From positions 1-52,129 of the forward strand of contig CAXYYA010000027.1 of assembly GCA_964293155.1 (NCBI GenBank): 52,129 nt of DNA. The letters run 5' to 3'. Below the pieces are notes generated by a model, which ran no database searches, was not told the origin of the DNA, and saw only the letters and a list, made by a program, of their open reading frames with translations. Positions 9,215 to 17,133 of this stretch are shown one piece after another. A program made the translations under genes and the position numbers. This stretch comes from JAQVEB01 sp028698105 (GTDB lineage: Bacteria > Bacteroidota > Bacteroidia > Bacteroidales > Dysgonomonadaceae). The stretch's first letter is position 1, and each line of letters starts with the position of its first letter.

Positions 9215-10444
9215 TTATTTTTTGTTCAACTTCATCATTTCCACAGCCGTATCAATAATTAATCCCAATCCGTGTTTCTCGTTATCGCCAACGGGACGAT
9301 TGTAATAAAACGGAAGATCATTGCTGATGCCTGTCCCAACGCACACATTTGTGAAACGCCCGTCAGGAGTTATTTCCTGATTTTTCAATATATTCCATCC
9401 GCTTTTAGCGATACTTGCATAGCTTTTGTCAATCCATCCGTTGTTAACGGCTTTTGCCACTCCGTAAACGAACATCGCTGTAACAGACGATTCATCGTAA
9501 GAATCTGGTTTATCCAACAACTGATTCCACATGCCGTTGGCATTCTGATAGCGAGAATAACCGACGATTTGTTTTTCGAGCAGCGAAATAAGCTCTGTTC
9601 GTTTGGGATGGTTCTCGGGCATCGCATCAATCAAATCAGCCAACGAAACCGTGATCCACCCGTTTGCGCGTCCCCAAAAGGCCACGCCGTTCCGTTTTAA
9701 ATCGGTGTAATAACAATGATAATACAGTTGCTTTTCCAGACACCAAAGGTACTTATCTATGTTTATCAATTGTTTTGCCGCTTCATCGAAATACTTGTTA
9801 TCGCCTGTCATCTTTCCCATTTGGGTTAAAAACGATGTTCCCATATAGGCATCATCCGCCCAAACCGTCATTTCACGCGGAAAAGTCCGGCAAAGCGTTC
9901 CGTCAGCCAAACGGGTTTGTTCGTTCATGATATGATTGGCGGCATTTTGAATGTAGTTGAAATATTCCTTCTTTTTATCCAATTGATACACTTCGATAAC
10001 GGCGGCACCCATAGCTCCGCAATCGTCCAGTTCTTTCATATTCCACAATTGTCCGAAGGGCCAATGCCAATGTTTGCGGTCGTTTTTGAATGTATTTTTA
10101 AAATACGCGTAATTGTTGAACCCGAAAGCAACGTGATTTTTGGCATAACTCACATATTTCGGTTCATTGAGATATTCACCAAGCGCAACCATAGCCATAT
10201 CCAACACCCCGTTTGAATAATGCCACTCGGAAAGCGGACTGTTGAACTTCACTTCCGTTCCTTTTGGAATTTCCTTTGTGCTGTTGTAGATTTTTCCGTC
10301 ATCAACGCCGACAAATTGCGTAACCGGTTGTTTCAAGATATTATCGGCAACGGCTCTGATGGCGTCTTCATCTGTTCTTTGCTGAGCAAACAATGAAAAA
10401 GAAACAAGGGAACACACACTGATTATAATAATTTTTGTTTTCAT
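9215..10444 (-). CDS. GH105 unsaturated rhamnogalacturonyl/galacturonyl hydrolase
   Basis: 409 residues with a signal peptide (residues 1-20, ending FSLFAQQ). It is an (alpha/alpha)6 barrel of the YteR/YesR type, with SEWHYSNGVLDMAM, MTVWADDAYMG (the usual catalytic Asp region) and FWGRANGW. It hydrates and removes the 4,5-unsaturated uronate left at the non-reducing end by PL11 or other lyases. The gene stands 11 bases after a CE12 gene. A second GH105 domain is present in the fusion protein at 12144-14297. Confidence 0.92.
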   Translation of the reverse strand: MKTKIIIISVCSLVSFSLFAQQRTDEDAIRAVADNILKQPVTQFVGVDDGKIYNSTKEIPKGTEVKFNSPLSEWHYSNGVLDMAMVALGEYLNEPKYVSYAKNHVAFGFNNYAYFKNTFKNDRKHWHWPFGQLWNMKELDDCGAMGAAVIEVYQLDKKKEYFNYIQNAANHIMNEQTRLADGTLCRTFPREMTVWADDAYMGTSFLTQMGKMTGDNKYFDEAAKQLINIDKYLWCLEKQLYYHCYYTDLKRNGVAFWGRANGWITVSLADLIDAMPENHPKRTELISLLEKQIVGYSRYQNANGMWNQLLDKPDSYDESSVTAMFVYGVAKAVNNGWIDKSYASIAKSGWNILKNQEITPDGRFTNVCVGTGISNDLPFYYNRPVGDNEKHGLGLIIDTAVEMMKLNKK

Positions 10445-10455
10445 GTTTATGATAT

Positions 10456-11733
10456 TTAATTTCCGTCGGGTTTTATTGTTGAACTAAATGGCGTTGGCGC
10501 AATAATGACATCCTCCTCTTTATCGGGATGAGCCGGGTCGAAAGTTCCGAAATCATTGACAATGTATTTCTTCAACGGTGAACCATTGTCTATCAACCCC
10601 TTGAGAACACATTTACAAATCTCGTATCCGCCGTACGAATTAAAATGCGTGTTGTCGGCAAGCGGTTGGGTTTGATTTGGAAATGTTCCTGAGGGATAAT
10701 GAACAAACGCTTTTTTCGATGCTTCATCGCCCCACGCTTCGTAGAGCGTTTTGCTCATGCTGTTTAGGTCAACCAACATCACATTCTGTTTTTTTGCCAA
10801 TTGCCGCATGGCATCGGGAAAGTCGCCCAGCGTGTTGATTATTTTTCCGTTTTCATCAAAACTACGGCGATTCATCGGGGTTACCAGAATGGGAGTTGCA
10901 CCTTTTTTTCGCGTTTCGTCAATCATCTGTTTCAAACTTTTTTGGTAACTTTTATATGGACCTTTACTTTCCCCCTCTTGCTTTTGGTCGTTATGTCCGA
11001 ATTCGATAAAAAGGTAATCGCCTTTCTTCATTTTCGTGAGAATTTTAGCAAATCGCTTAGCAGAAATAAAGGAATTTCCGGCTTCACCGGATTCTGCGTA
11101 ATTAGCCACAGAAACCTTGTCATTGAGGAAGCGGGGCAATATCTGTCCCCAACCGCACCAAGGCTCATCATCCTGATCCACAACAGTAGAATTTCCTGCA
11201 AGAAAAACGGTAGGAACATCCACCGGTTCGATGGTCATGGAAACCAAACCGGGTTTTTCGCCGTTGATCTCCAGCGTGAGCTTGTTATCCCAATTTAGTT
11301 TATTTTGCTCGCGGTTTTTTGTTCTGACGGTATCTGTTCCCGATGTAATCATTTTATTTCGGATATTCACGTTGAACGTTTTCTTTGCAAATTTACCTTC
11401 GGGAACAACGATGTTTTGCAACATCAACCTGCGCGATTCTGTTTTGATTGTAGTGTTGGTCTTCCTATTTTTATCTCCGAGCACCATCGTAACCCGATAA
11501 TTACCTTCGGGCAAATCCACAGAAAAAAAATAAGGATTGCCGACACACGGTTTTGTTCCCAAATCGTAACCGAAAGAGGAATGGGAACCGTAAATTGTGT
11601 TGGGGTTAACATTCTGATAACAAATTTTGTTTCCATCGCCAAAATGGAATCGGTATTTTTTCGCACTGACCGGCATAACAAAGAGCGCAACAAGCGTAAA
11701 AACCAAAAATGTTATTTTCTTTTGTCTGTCCAT
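10456..11733 (-). CDS. CE12-type rhamnogalacturonan acetylesterase with N-terminal beta-sandwich
   Basis: 425 residues from the ATG at 11733. A GTG at 11748 is possible but gives a poorer signal peptide. After the signal peptide (MDRQKKITFL... to VSA) comes a carbohydrate-binding-like beta-sandwich (about 25-160) and then an SGNH domain (about 168-410). Block I reads LAGNSTV, with Asn in place of the usual Asp before the catalytic Ser. Block III is IEFGHND and the His motif is DNTHFN. Serine, Asn and His are all kept, so activity is expected. Its likely role is removal of acetyl esters from the rhamnogalacturonan backbone. Confidence 0.85.
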   Translation of the reverse strand: MDRQKKITFLVFTLVALFVMPVSAKKYRFHFGDGNKICYQNVNPNTIYGSHSSFGYDLGTKPCVGNPYFFSVDLPEGNYRVTMVLGDKNRKTNTTIKTESRRLMLQNIVVPEGKFAKKTFNVNIRNKMITSGTDTVRTKNREQNKLNWDNKLTLEINGEKPGLVSMTIEPVDVPTVFLAGNSTVVDQDDEPWCGWGQILPRFLNDKVSVANYAESGEAGNSFISAKRFAKILTKMKKGDYLFIEFGHNDQKQEGESKGPYKSYQKSLKQMIDETRKKGATPILVTPMNRRSFDENGKIINTLGDFPDAMRQLAKKQNVMLVDLNSMSKTLYEAWGDEASKKAFVHYPSGTFPNQTQPLADNTHFNSYGGYEICKCVLKGLIDNGSPLKKYIVNDFGTFDPAHPDKEEDVIIAPTPFSSTIKPDGN

Positions 11734-11753
11734 AATCTTTTGTAGCACGCGAA

Positions 11754-12068
11754 TTACTCCATGAAAAAAACTTCTTTCAGCGGGATGGAAACCGGCGAAT
11801 TATCGGGATTTGTCTCCATAATATCCGCCATATATGTCCACCATTTTTGCACGATGGGGTTTTCTCCCAGATCCTGCGAATTGCCTTCGCCGGAAGTTTT
11901 TTGCACGGCAAACAGGATATTCGTATCCTTATCCCAGAAGATGGAATAATCATAAACGCCCGCCTCCTTGAGTAATTTTTGCAACTCGGGCCAAATGGCA
12001 TTGTGCCTTTTTTCGTACTCGGCTTCAAAACCCGGTTTTAGAAACATTTTAAACGCGTCTCTTTTCAT
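11754..12068 (-). CDS. rhaM: L-rhamnose mutarotase
   Basis: 104 residues, the usual RhaM length, and no signal peptide, so cytoplasmic. It has the family pattern AFKMFLKPGFEAEYEKRHN with His22, then IWPEL, YDYSIFWD, and a late WWTYMADIME with paired Trp. RhaM interconverts alpha- and beta-L-rhamnose so that the isomerase can use it. Its place between two rhamnogalacturonan enzyme genes is good evidence that the locus releases rhamnose. A 75-base gap precedes it. Confidence 0.93.
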   Translation of the reverse strand: MKRDAFKMFLKPGFEAEYEKRHNAIWPELQKLLKEAGVYDYSIFWDKDTNILFAVQKTSGEGNSQDLGENPIVQKWWTYMADIMETNPDNSPVSIPLKEVFFME

Positions 12069-12143
12069 AAGTTTAAATTTGCCCCTTGACTCACTGAAGG
12101 GTGAATAATGAGCATCTATTTTAAGTTTGTAATATTGAAATCA

Positions 12144-14297
12144 TTATTTTAAATATTTTTTCAATTCCAAATCCGGAATGGATTTTATTCCTTCAACCAA
12201 AGCCTCGCAATTTAAGATAGCACCTTCACGCGTTGTGTGTACCCTATCTTTGTATAATTCGTTCGTTTTTTCTTTCCCAAGCGCTTCGCATCGTTTCGCA
12301 ATCAAATCGTTATGATCAATAAAATAAACACCCTCCTGTTTAGCTACTTCTTTTGACCAAAGTCCGTAAGTTTTGTCGTTTCGTTCCATGTTGTCTCCGT
12401 TCCACGTATTTCCGGGTGTATGAGACAAAACGATCACAGTGGCGCCGCGCGCTTTTGCCTGACGGATGTACATTTTCAAATAATGTCCGAAAGTAAAAAC
12501 TTCCTCCGGTCCTCCGGTTTTTTCCATGATAAAGGTTTCGGATTCTTCGCCCGTACCTTTAATTGAGGCTCGCGCTCTTCCGGTATTAAAGGGTCCGCCA
12601 TCGTTGTGCCCGAACTGGATGAAAAGATAATCCCCTTTTTTGATGCCGTGCAACACTTTGTCCCATAATCCCTCGGTGTAGAATGTACGACTGCTTCTTC
12701 CTCCCAGTGCGTGATTTTCAACCGTAATGCGCGTGGTATCAAAAAATTGCTCAAAAAAACTTCCCCAACCCCATTGTCCGCCGTCGCCTTTACCCCTGCC
12801 GTTTTTCATGGTGGAATCTCCAATGGTGAATATAACCGGGTTGCCGTTTTTTCGCGTACTTCCGGCGACGATTTCATCGGGACGGGAATTGTCGTTGATG
12901 CTGAAAATGGGGGCTGTAGTCGGGATTTCTTTATCGTAGAATTGAACGGCGTTATCGTTCATTTTCGGATGTTGCGTGTTGAGCAGCGTTATCATCTCCG
13001 CTCCAGCCCAAATTACAGGTCCATAGCCATGCGCGGCATAAACGCTTACCGGACGGTAATAATAAAACGCAGGATCAAACGCCATTCCCGTACCGACGCA
13101 GGTTCCCTCAATCTGCCCTTTCGGATTGATTTTCGTGGAAACGGCGTTCCATCCCAAAACTGCTACGGGACCAAAAGTCGAGGCATTGATCCAGCCTTTG
13201 TTTATCCCGTGCGCGATGCAATATGTGAAGATGGCTGTTGCGGATGTTTCAAGATAGGAATCCTCCCTGTCCAACAACTGGTGCCAGAATCCCTCACCCG
13301 ATTGTAAAGCAGATAAACCTTTGATATGTTTCTTATACAAATTCAAAATGGGTTCCCGTTGCGGGTGATTTTTGGGAAGTTCATCCAATGTTTCGGTAAG
13401 GGTGAGCAATGCCCAGCCGTTGGCGCGCGCCCAGAAGAACGAAGGATGCTCTTCCATTGACTCCACCCAACCATGTCGAAAAAGGCCTTTTTCTGCTATA
13501 AACATTTTATCTTCAAAAGAAGAAATTTGTCCGGCAGCTTCATCGAAATACTTATTTTCTCCTGTGGTCGCGCCCATTTGCATGATGGCTGGGATACTCA
13601 TAAACATATCATCGAGCCAAACCGTGTTCATCTGCGGGCGTTTGCGGGCAAAAGTGCGGTCGAATAACCGATATTCGTTGTACATGATGTAGTTCATGTA
13701 GTTGTCAATCACCGATTGCAACTCGAGTTGTTTGTTTTTCCTAGCGGCTTTTATCATGGCGGCGCATATCGCTCCGGCATCGTCCAACGCTTTTGGTGCG
13801 ACCATTTTTTGGATCGAAGGGTCAATGAGACCATAATCATTGTATAGCTTTTTGAATGCGTCAAAGTTTTTGGATAAAAAATTGAACCGGTCATAAACAT
13901 ACCTTTCGTATCGTTTATCGCCGGTAGCTTCGGCAGCGGCGAGCATAGCGGCATAAGTTACACCCCATTCGTAGCTGGTGAGGCGAAAGTCGCCTTTTTG
14001 GAGTTGTGAATTAGAATCATAATCCGAAGGATTGTTGATGGTCTTACCAGAATTTTTATCCACAACGTTGGCTGGGGTAGCCGCATCGAGGTAGTTCAGG
14101 ATTCTGTCCAAATTGGCTTTTATCGTATTTTTATCCGGAATTCCGTAAGGAATATTGTAATCGGGTTGAATCAAATGCAACGGCGCATTGGTATCGGTCA
14201 TACCCGATTGCTTTTTTTGCGAGTAACCTGATAAAATAAAGCTAAAATTGAACAAAAAAATGATGAAAATTTTCAAATACTGCTTCTGCATGATCAT
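12144..14297 (-). CDS. GH105-CE12 fusion: unsaturated rhamnogalacturonyl hydrolase plus acetylesterase
   Basis: 717 residues with a signal peptide (about 1-26). The N-terminal GH105 domain (about 40-445) has LTSYEWGVTYAAMLAA, MNTVWLDDMFMS and FFWARANGW. A linker near 445-485 leads to an SGNH/CE12 domain (about 488-717) with TIGDST, GGRSSRTF, IQFGHND and a late VHTTREGA. One protein would therefore deacetylate the backbone and remove the unsaturated uronate. Separate CE12 and GH105 genes lie just downstream, so both functions are duplicated in free and fused form. Start is ATG 14297; ATG 14291 is equally possible. Confidence 0.9.
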   Translation of the reverse strand: MIMQKQYLKIFIIFLFNFSFILSGYSQKKQSGMTDTNAPLHLIQPDYNIPYGIPDKNTIKANLDRILNYLDAATPANVVDKNSGKTINNPSDYDSNSQLQKGDFRLTSYEWGVTYAAMLAAAEATGDKRYERYVYDRFNFLSKNFDAFKKLYNDYGLIDPSIQKMVAPKALDDAGAICAAMIKAARKNKQLELQSVIDNYMNYIMYNEYRLFDRTFARKRPQMNTVWLDDMFMSIPAIMQMGATTGENKYFDEAAGQISSFEDKMFIAEKGLFRHGWVESMEEHPSFFWARANGWALLTLTETLDELPKNHPQREPILNLYKKHIKGLSALQSGEGFWHQLLDREDSYLETSATAIFTYCIAHGINKGWINASTFGPVAVLGWNAVSTKINPKGQIEGTCVGTGMAFDPAFYYYRPVSVYAAHGYGPVIWAGAEMITLLNTQHPKMNDNAVQFYDKEIPTTAPIFSINDNSRPDEIVAGSTRKNGNPVIFTIGDSTMKNGRGKGDGGQWGWGSFFEQFFDTTRITVENHALGGRSSRTFYTEGLWDKVLHGIKKGDYLFIQFGHNDGGPFNTGRARASIKGTGEESETFIMEKTGGPEEVFTFGHYLKMYIRQAKARGATVIVLSHTPGNTWNGDNMERNDKTYGLWSKEVAKQEGVYFIDHNDLIAKRCEALGKEKTNELYKDRVHTTREGAILNCEALVEGIKSIPDLELKKYLK

Positions 14298-14335
14298 TTT
14301 TTCGAAAATTTAATATCCACTAATGTGTTATCAGT

Positions 14336-15673
14336 TTATTTTATTTTCTTTCCATTTACGCTCACATTTCTGATTATCATGTTTTGGATACTTTTTGTAT
14401 TGATTTCGGTATTGTTTTTGGCAGTTATGTTCAGATTTTCAAACGTGAAATCCGATAAACGGTATTGCTCAGAATCAACTACGCCGAAAAAAGTATCGCA
14501 GGTAACATCTATATTTCGGAATGTTATGTTACTTGAATAAGAAACCGGCATCTTTTCTTCTCCTTTTATATCGAAAAACTGTGTCCACGGCCGAACGGAC
14601 AAGAAACTACCACATGTTCCGGTAACATTTTCTATGAGAATATATTCGTAATTTTGGGGTGTATCGGGACGCATTTTTAAATGCAATAGCTGACGCACAC
14701 CTTCCAATTTGCAGTTTCGCACTATAATATTCCTGTCGTGAATGGATTCGCTTCCGCAAGTTAATGAACTGTGACTAAGCCCGAAAGTACAATCCTCTAT
14801 AATGATATTATAATTTCCTCCGTTGTTTTCATCTTTATCCGCTTTCGGACCTTTTCCTCCCTTCAGGGCTATGGCGTCGTCATTAACTGCCATATAACAG
14901 TTTTTCACCAGTACATTTTTACAAACATCAATATCAATAGCGTCCGTGCTGGGCGCTTTAACCGGTTTCTCGGGTGACAGGAACGTGAGATTCAATAATT
15001 TTACATTTTCGCATTTGTAATAATGGCTAGTCCAAAATGGGGAGTTAATCAGTTTTATTCCTGAAATCTGTACGTTTTTGCTGTTTGAAACATACAAGAG
15101 CCTTGGGCGCATCTCGTCTTTATTGGTACATTGTGGATTCCATGCCCTGCGAAGCCAAAACGCTTTCCAATACCGCAGACCGTTGCCGTTTATTGTTCCT
15201 TTGCCCGAAAGGGTAAATCCATCTACATGATCGGCATTCACCAGCGCGGGAAAATACTGGCATGTTTCACCTTCAATACGGGTTTCGATAACCGGAAAAT
15301 CGCTTATATCGTCGCTTCCTTTCAACACAGCGCCTTCTTCAATATAGAGATGTGTTTTCGGTTTAAAGAAAAGCGAGCCGCTTAAGAAAGTTCCCTTGGG
15401 AATGATGATTACGCCTCCTCCCTCTTGTGCAGCTTTGTCTATAACTGCTTGAATTTTTTCGGTTTGCAAGACGGTACTATCGTTCACCACACAATAATCC
15501 GTAAGAGTGTATTTTTTTCCTAAATCGTCTAATCTGAGCGATTGTGTTTCACTAAACCACGAAGGAATCGGCGTTCCGTCAGGAAATCTATTCTGTGCAT
15601 TTACCATACTAACGGTAAATAACAACAGGGCAATTAAAGTGATCAAATTGTGTTGTATATCCATTTTTCTCAT
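14336..15673 (-). CDS. GH28 polygalacturonase-family enzyme, variant active-site motifs
   Basis: 445 residues with a signal peptide ending near MVNAQ. It forms a right-handed beta-helix with pectate-lyase-like repeats (IIIEDCTFG, NIIVRNCKLEG). The GH28 motifs are recognisable but altered: STDAIDID for NTDGID, VNDDAIALKGG for the GDD motif, SHSSLTCGSE where GHG is usual, and HLKMRPD for RIK. The catalytic Asp residues are kept. The differences point to a GH28 subgroup that is not a plain endo-polygalacturonase, perhaps an exo- or rhamnogalacturonan-type enzyme. The ATG overlaps the stop of the next upstream GH28 gene by four bases (ATGA), so the two are coupled. Confidence 0.85.
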   Translation of the reverse strand: MRKMDIQHNLITLIALLLFTVSMVNAQNRFPDGTPIPSWFSETQSLRLDDLGKKYTLTDYCVVNDSTVLQTEKIQAVIDKAAQEGGGVIIIPKGTFLSGSLFFKPKTHLYIEEGAVLKGSDDISDFPVIETRIEGETCQYFPALVNADHVDGFTLSGKGTINGNGLRYWKAFWLRRAWNPQCTNKDEMRPRLLYVSNSKNVQISGIKLINSPFWTSHYYKCENVKLLNLTFLSPEKPVKAPSTDAIDIDVCKNVLVKNCYMAVNDDAIALKGGKGPKADKDENNGGNYNIIIEDCTFGLSHSSLTCGSESIHDRNIIVRNCKLEGVRQLLHLKMRPDTPQNYEYILIENVTGTCGSFLSVRPWTQFFDIKGEEKMPVSYSSNITFRNIDVTCDTFFGVVDSEQYRLSDFTFENLNITAKNNTEINTKSIQNMIIRNVSVNGKKIK

Positions 15674-17052
15674 CTATATTTCGAATAAGTTATATTCTCT
15701 TCCTTCAGATTTAATACGTTGAAAACGTTGTTGTAAAATTTATTGATCTTTCCTACCTCCACATTTTTGATTTCCACATTGGCTATGGGAAGACGCTCAT
15801 CGCCTTTAAGATCATAAACTGCGTCAGCCGATTTCACCCGTATATTGTTCAAATAGATCCCGTTGATTTTCGTGATCCGGGTTTCGTAAGTAGGTACCAG
15901 ATTTTTCCACTGATAAAGCACATCGGTATCAATTTCAAGCACGCGTTGAGTTGCTTCGCCCTGCACATTCTCCATATAAATGTTTTCTATAAAACCTCCT
16001 CTGCGATGATTGGTTTTGATATAAAAAACTCGGTAAACGGAGTCTGTGACCTGACAATCGTGCATATAAACGTTGCGCACCCCGCCTGACATTTCGCTTC
16101 CAATCCCTAAAAGCACGTGCCCTTTTATAACATTGCAGTTTCGTATCACAATATTTTCGCATGGCGTTTGCAAACGCCATGCATCCTGATTTCTTCCGGC
16201 TTTGATAACCACCGCGTCATCGCCCTGGTCGAATGTACAGTCCTCGACAAGAAAATTGCGCGTCATTTCGAGGTCAATACCATCGTTATTGTGTCCGTGG
16301 GCTTTCACATCAAGATTACGAGCGATACCTCCATCACACATGTACATGTGAATTGTCCAAAACGGGCTTTCACGAATCTTAAAACCATCCAGCAACACAT
16401 TTTTGCAACGGTTAAACTGAATAAGATGCGGACGCAGATGATTTTCTCCCAATGCCATCTGGCGCTGCTCGACAGGTACGTCTGTAGATGCTTCTGTATA
16501 TAAATCCTTCAAGGCATTCATGTGCGCAGGAGGACGGCTGAACCATGTTTCCCACAAATCCATTTTGGGCCTCAATGTCCCTTTCCCTGTAATTGCGATA
16601 TTTTGGCAACCGAATGCATATATCAACGGCGAATAGTTATAACACTCCAAGCCCTCCCACGAAGTTTTAACGGCCGGTAAATAATCCGATGGATTGTCCG
16701 TGAAAATTAACTCGGCTCCTTCTTCCAAATACAAATTTACATTGCTTTTCAAATGAATGGGTCCCGTGAGCCATGCGCCCGAAGGAACCACCACACGGCC
16801 ACCGCCCTTTTTGTTGCATGCAGTAATGGCTTTATCTATCGCTTTCGTGTTGTTGAATTCTCCACCCGATTTAGCTCCGTATCTTGTAATCAGATAATCC
16901 TTTTTGGGATAAATGAATTCCTGGACAGAGTCCATCGGAAAGGGGGCTTTTATGATAATCGTTTTGTAATCTCTGCTCGCGGCAATTGCGGTTGAGATAC
17001 AAAAAATAAAGGTTGCTAATCCTATCAAACGTTTAAGAAATCGGTGTGCCAT
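15670..17052 (-). CDS. GH28 polygalacturonase/rhamnogalacturonan hydrolase
   Basis: 460 residues from the ATG at 17052 (MAHRFLKR..., signal peptide to STAIAA). The frame is open to 17097, but that start would add a tail before the signal peptide. GH28 signature motifs are intact: HNNDGIDLE, QGDDAVVIKAGRNQDAWR, GHVLLGIGSEMSGG and IKTNHRRGG. The enzyme hydrolyses alpha-1,4 galacturonate or galacturonate-rhamnose bonds by inversion. Bacteroidal relatives with this GRNQDAWR context are often exo-acting, but that is recalled and not shown here. It is the first enzyme gene after SusD. Confidence 0.88.
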   Translation of the reverse strand: MAHRFLKRLIGLATFIFCISTAIAASRDYKTIIIKAPFPMDSVQEFIYPKKDYLITRYGAKSGGEFNNTKAIDKAITACNKKGGGRVVVPSGAWLTGPIHLKSNVNLYLEEGAELIFTDNPSDYLPAVKTSWEGLECYNYSPLIYAFGCQNIAITGKGTLRPKMDLWETWFSRPPAHMNALKDLYTEASTDVPVEQRQMALGENHLRPHLIQFNRCKNVLLDGFKIRESPFWTIHMYMCDGGIARNLDVKAHGHNNDGIDLEMTRNFLVEDCTFDQGDDAVVIKAGRNQDAWRLQTPCENIVIRNCNVIKGHVLLGIGSEMSGGVRNVYMHDCQVTDSVYRVFYIKTNHRRGGFIENIYMENVQGEATQRVLEIDTDVLYQWKNLVPTYETRITKINGIYLNNIRVKSADAVYDLKGDERLPIANVEIKNVEVGKINKFYNNVFNVLNLKEENITYSKYR

Positions 17053-17133
17053 TGTAATGATTATTTTCGAATAAAAATAATGAAAGAGAAAGGACATACA
17101 AATATGCCTCTTTCTCTTATCATGGAAATTTAA

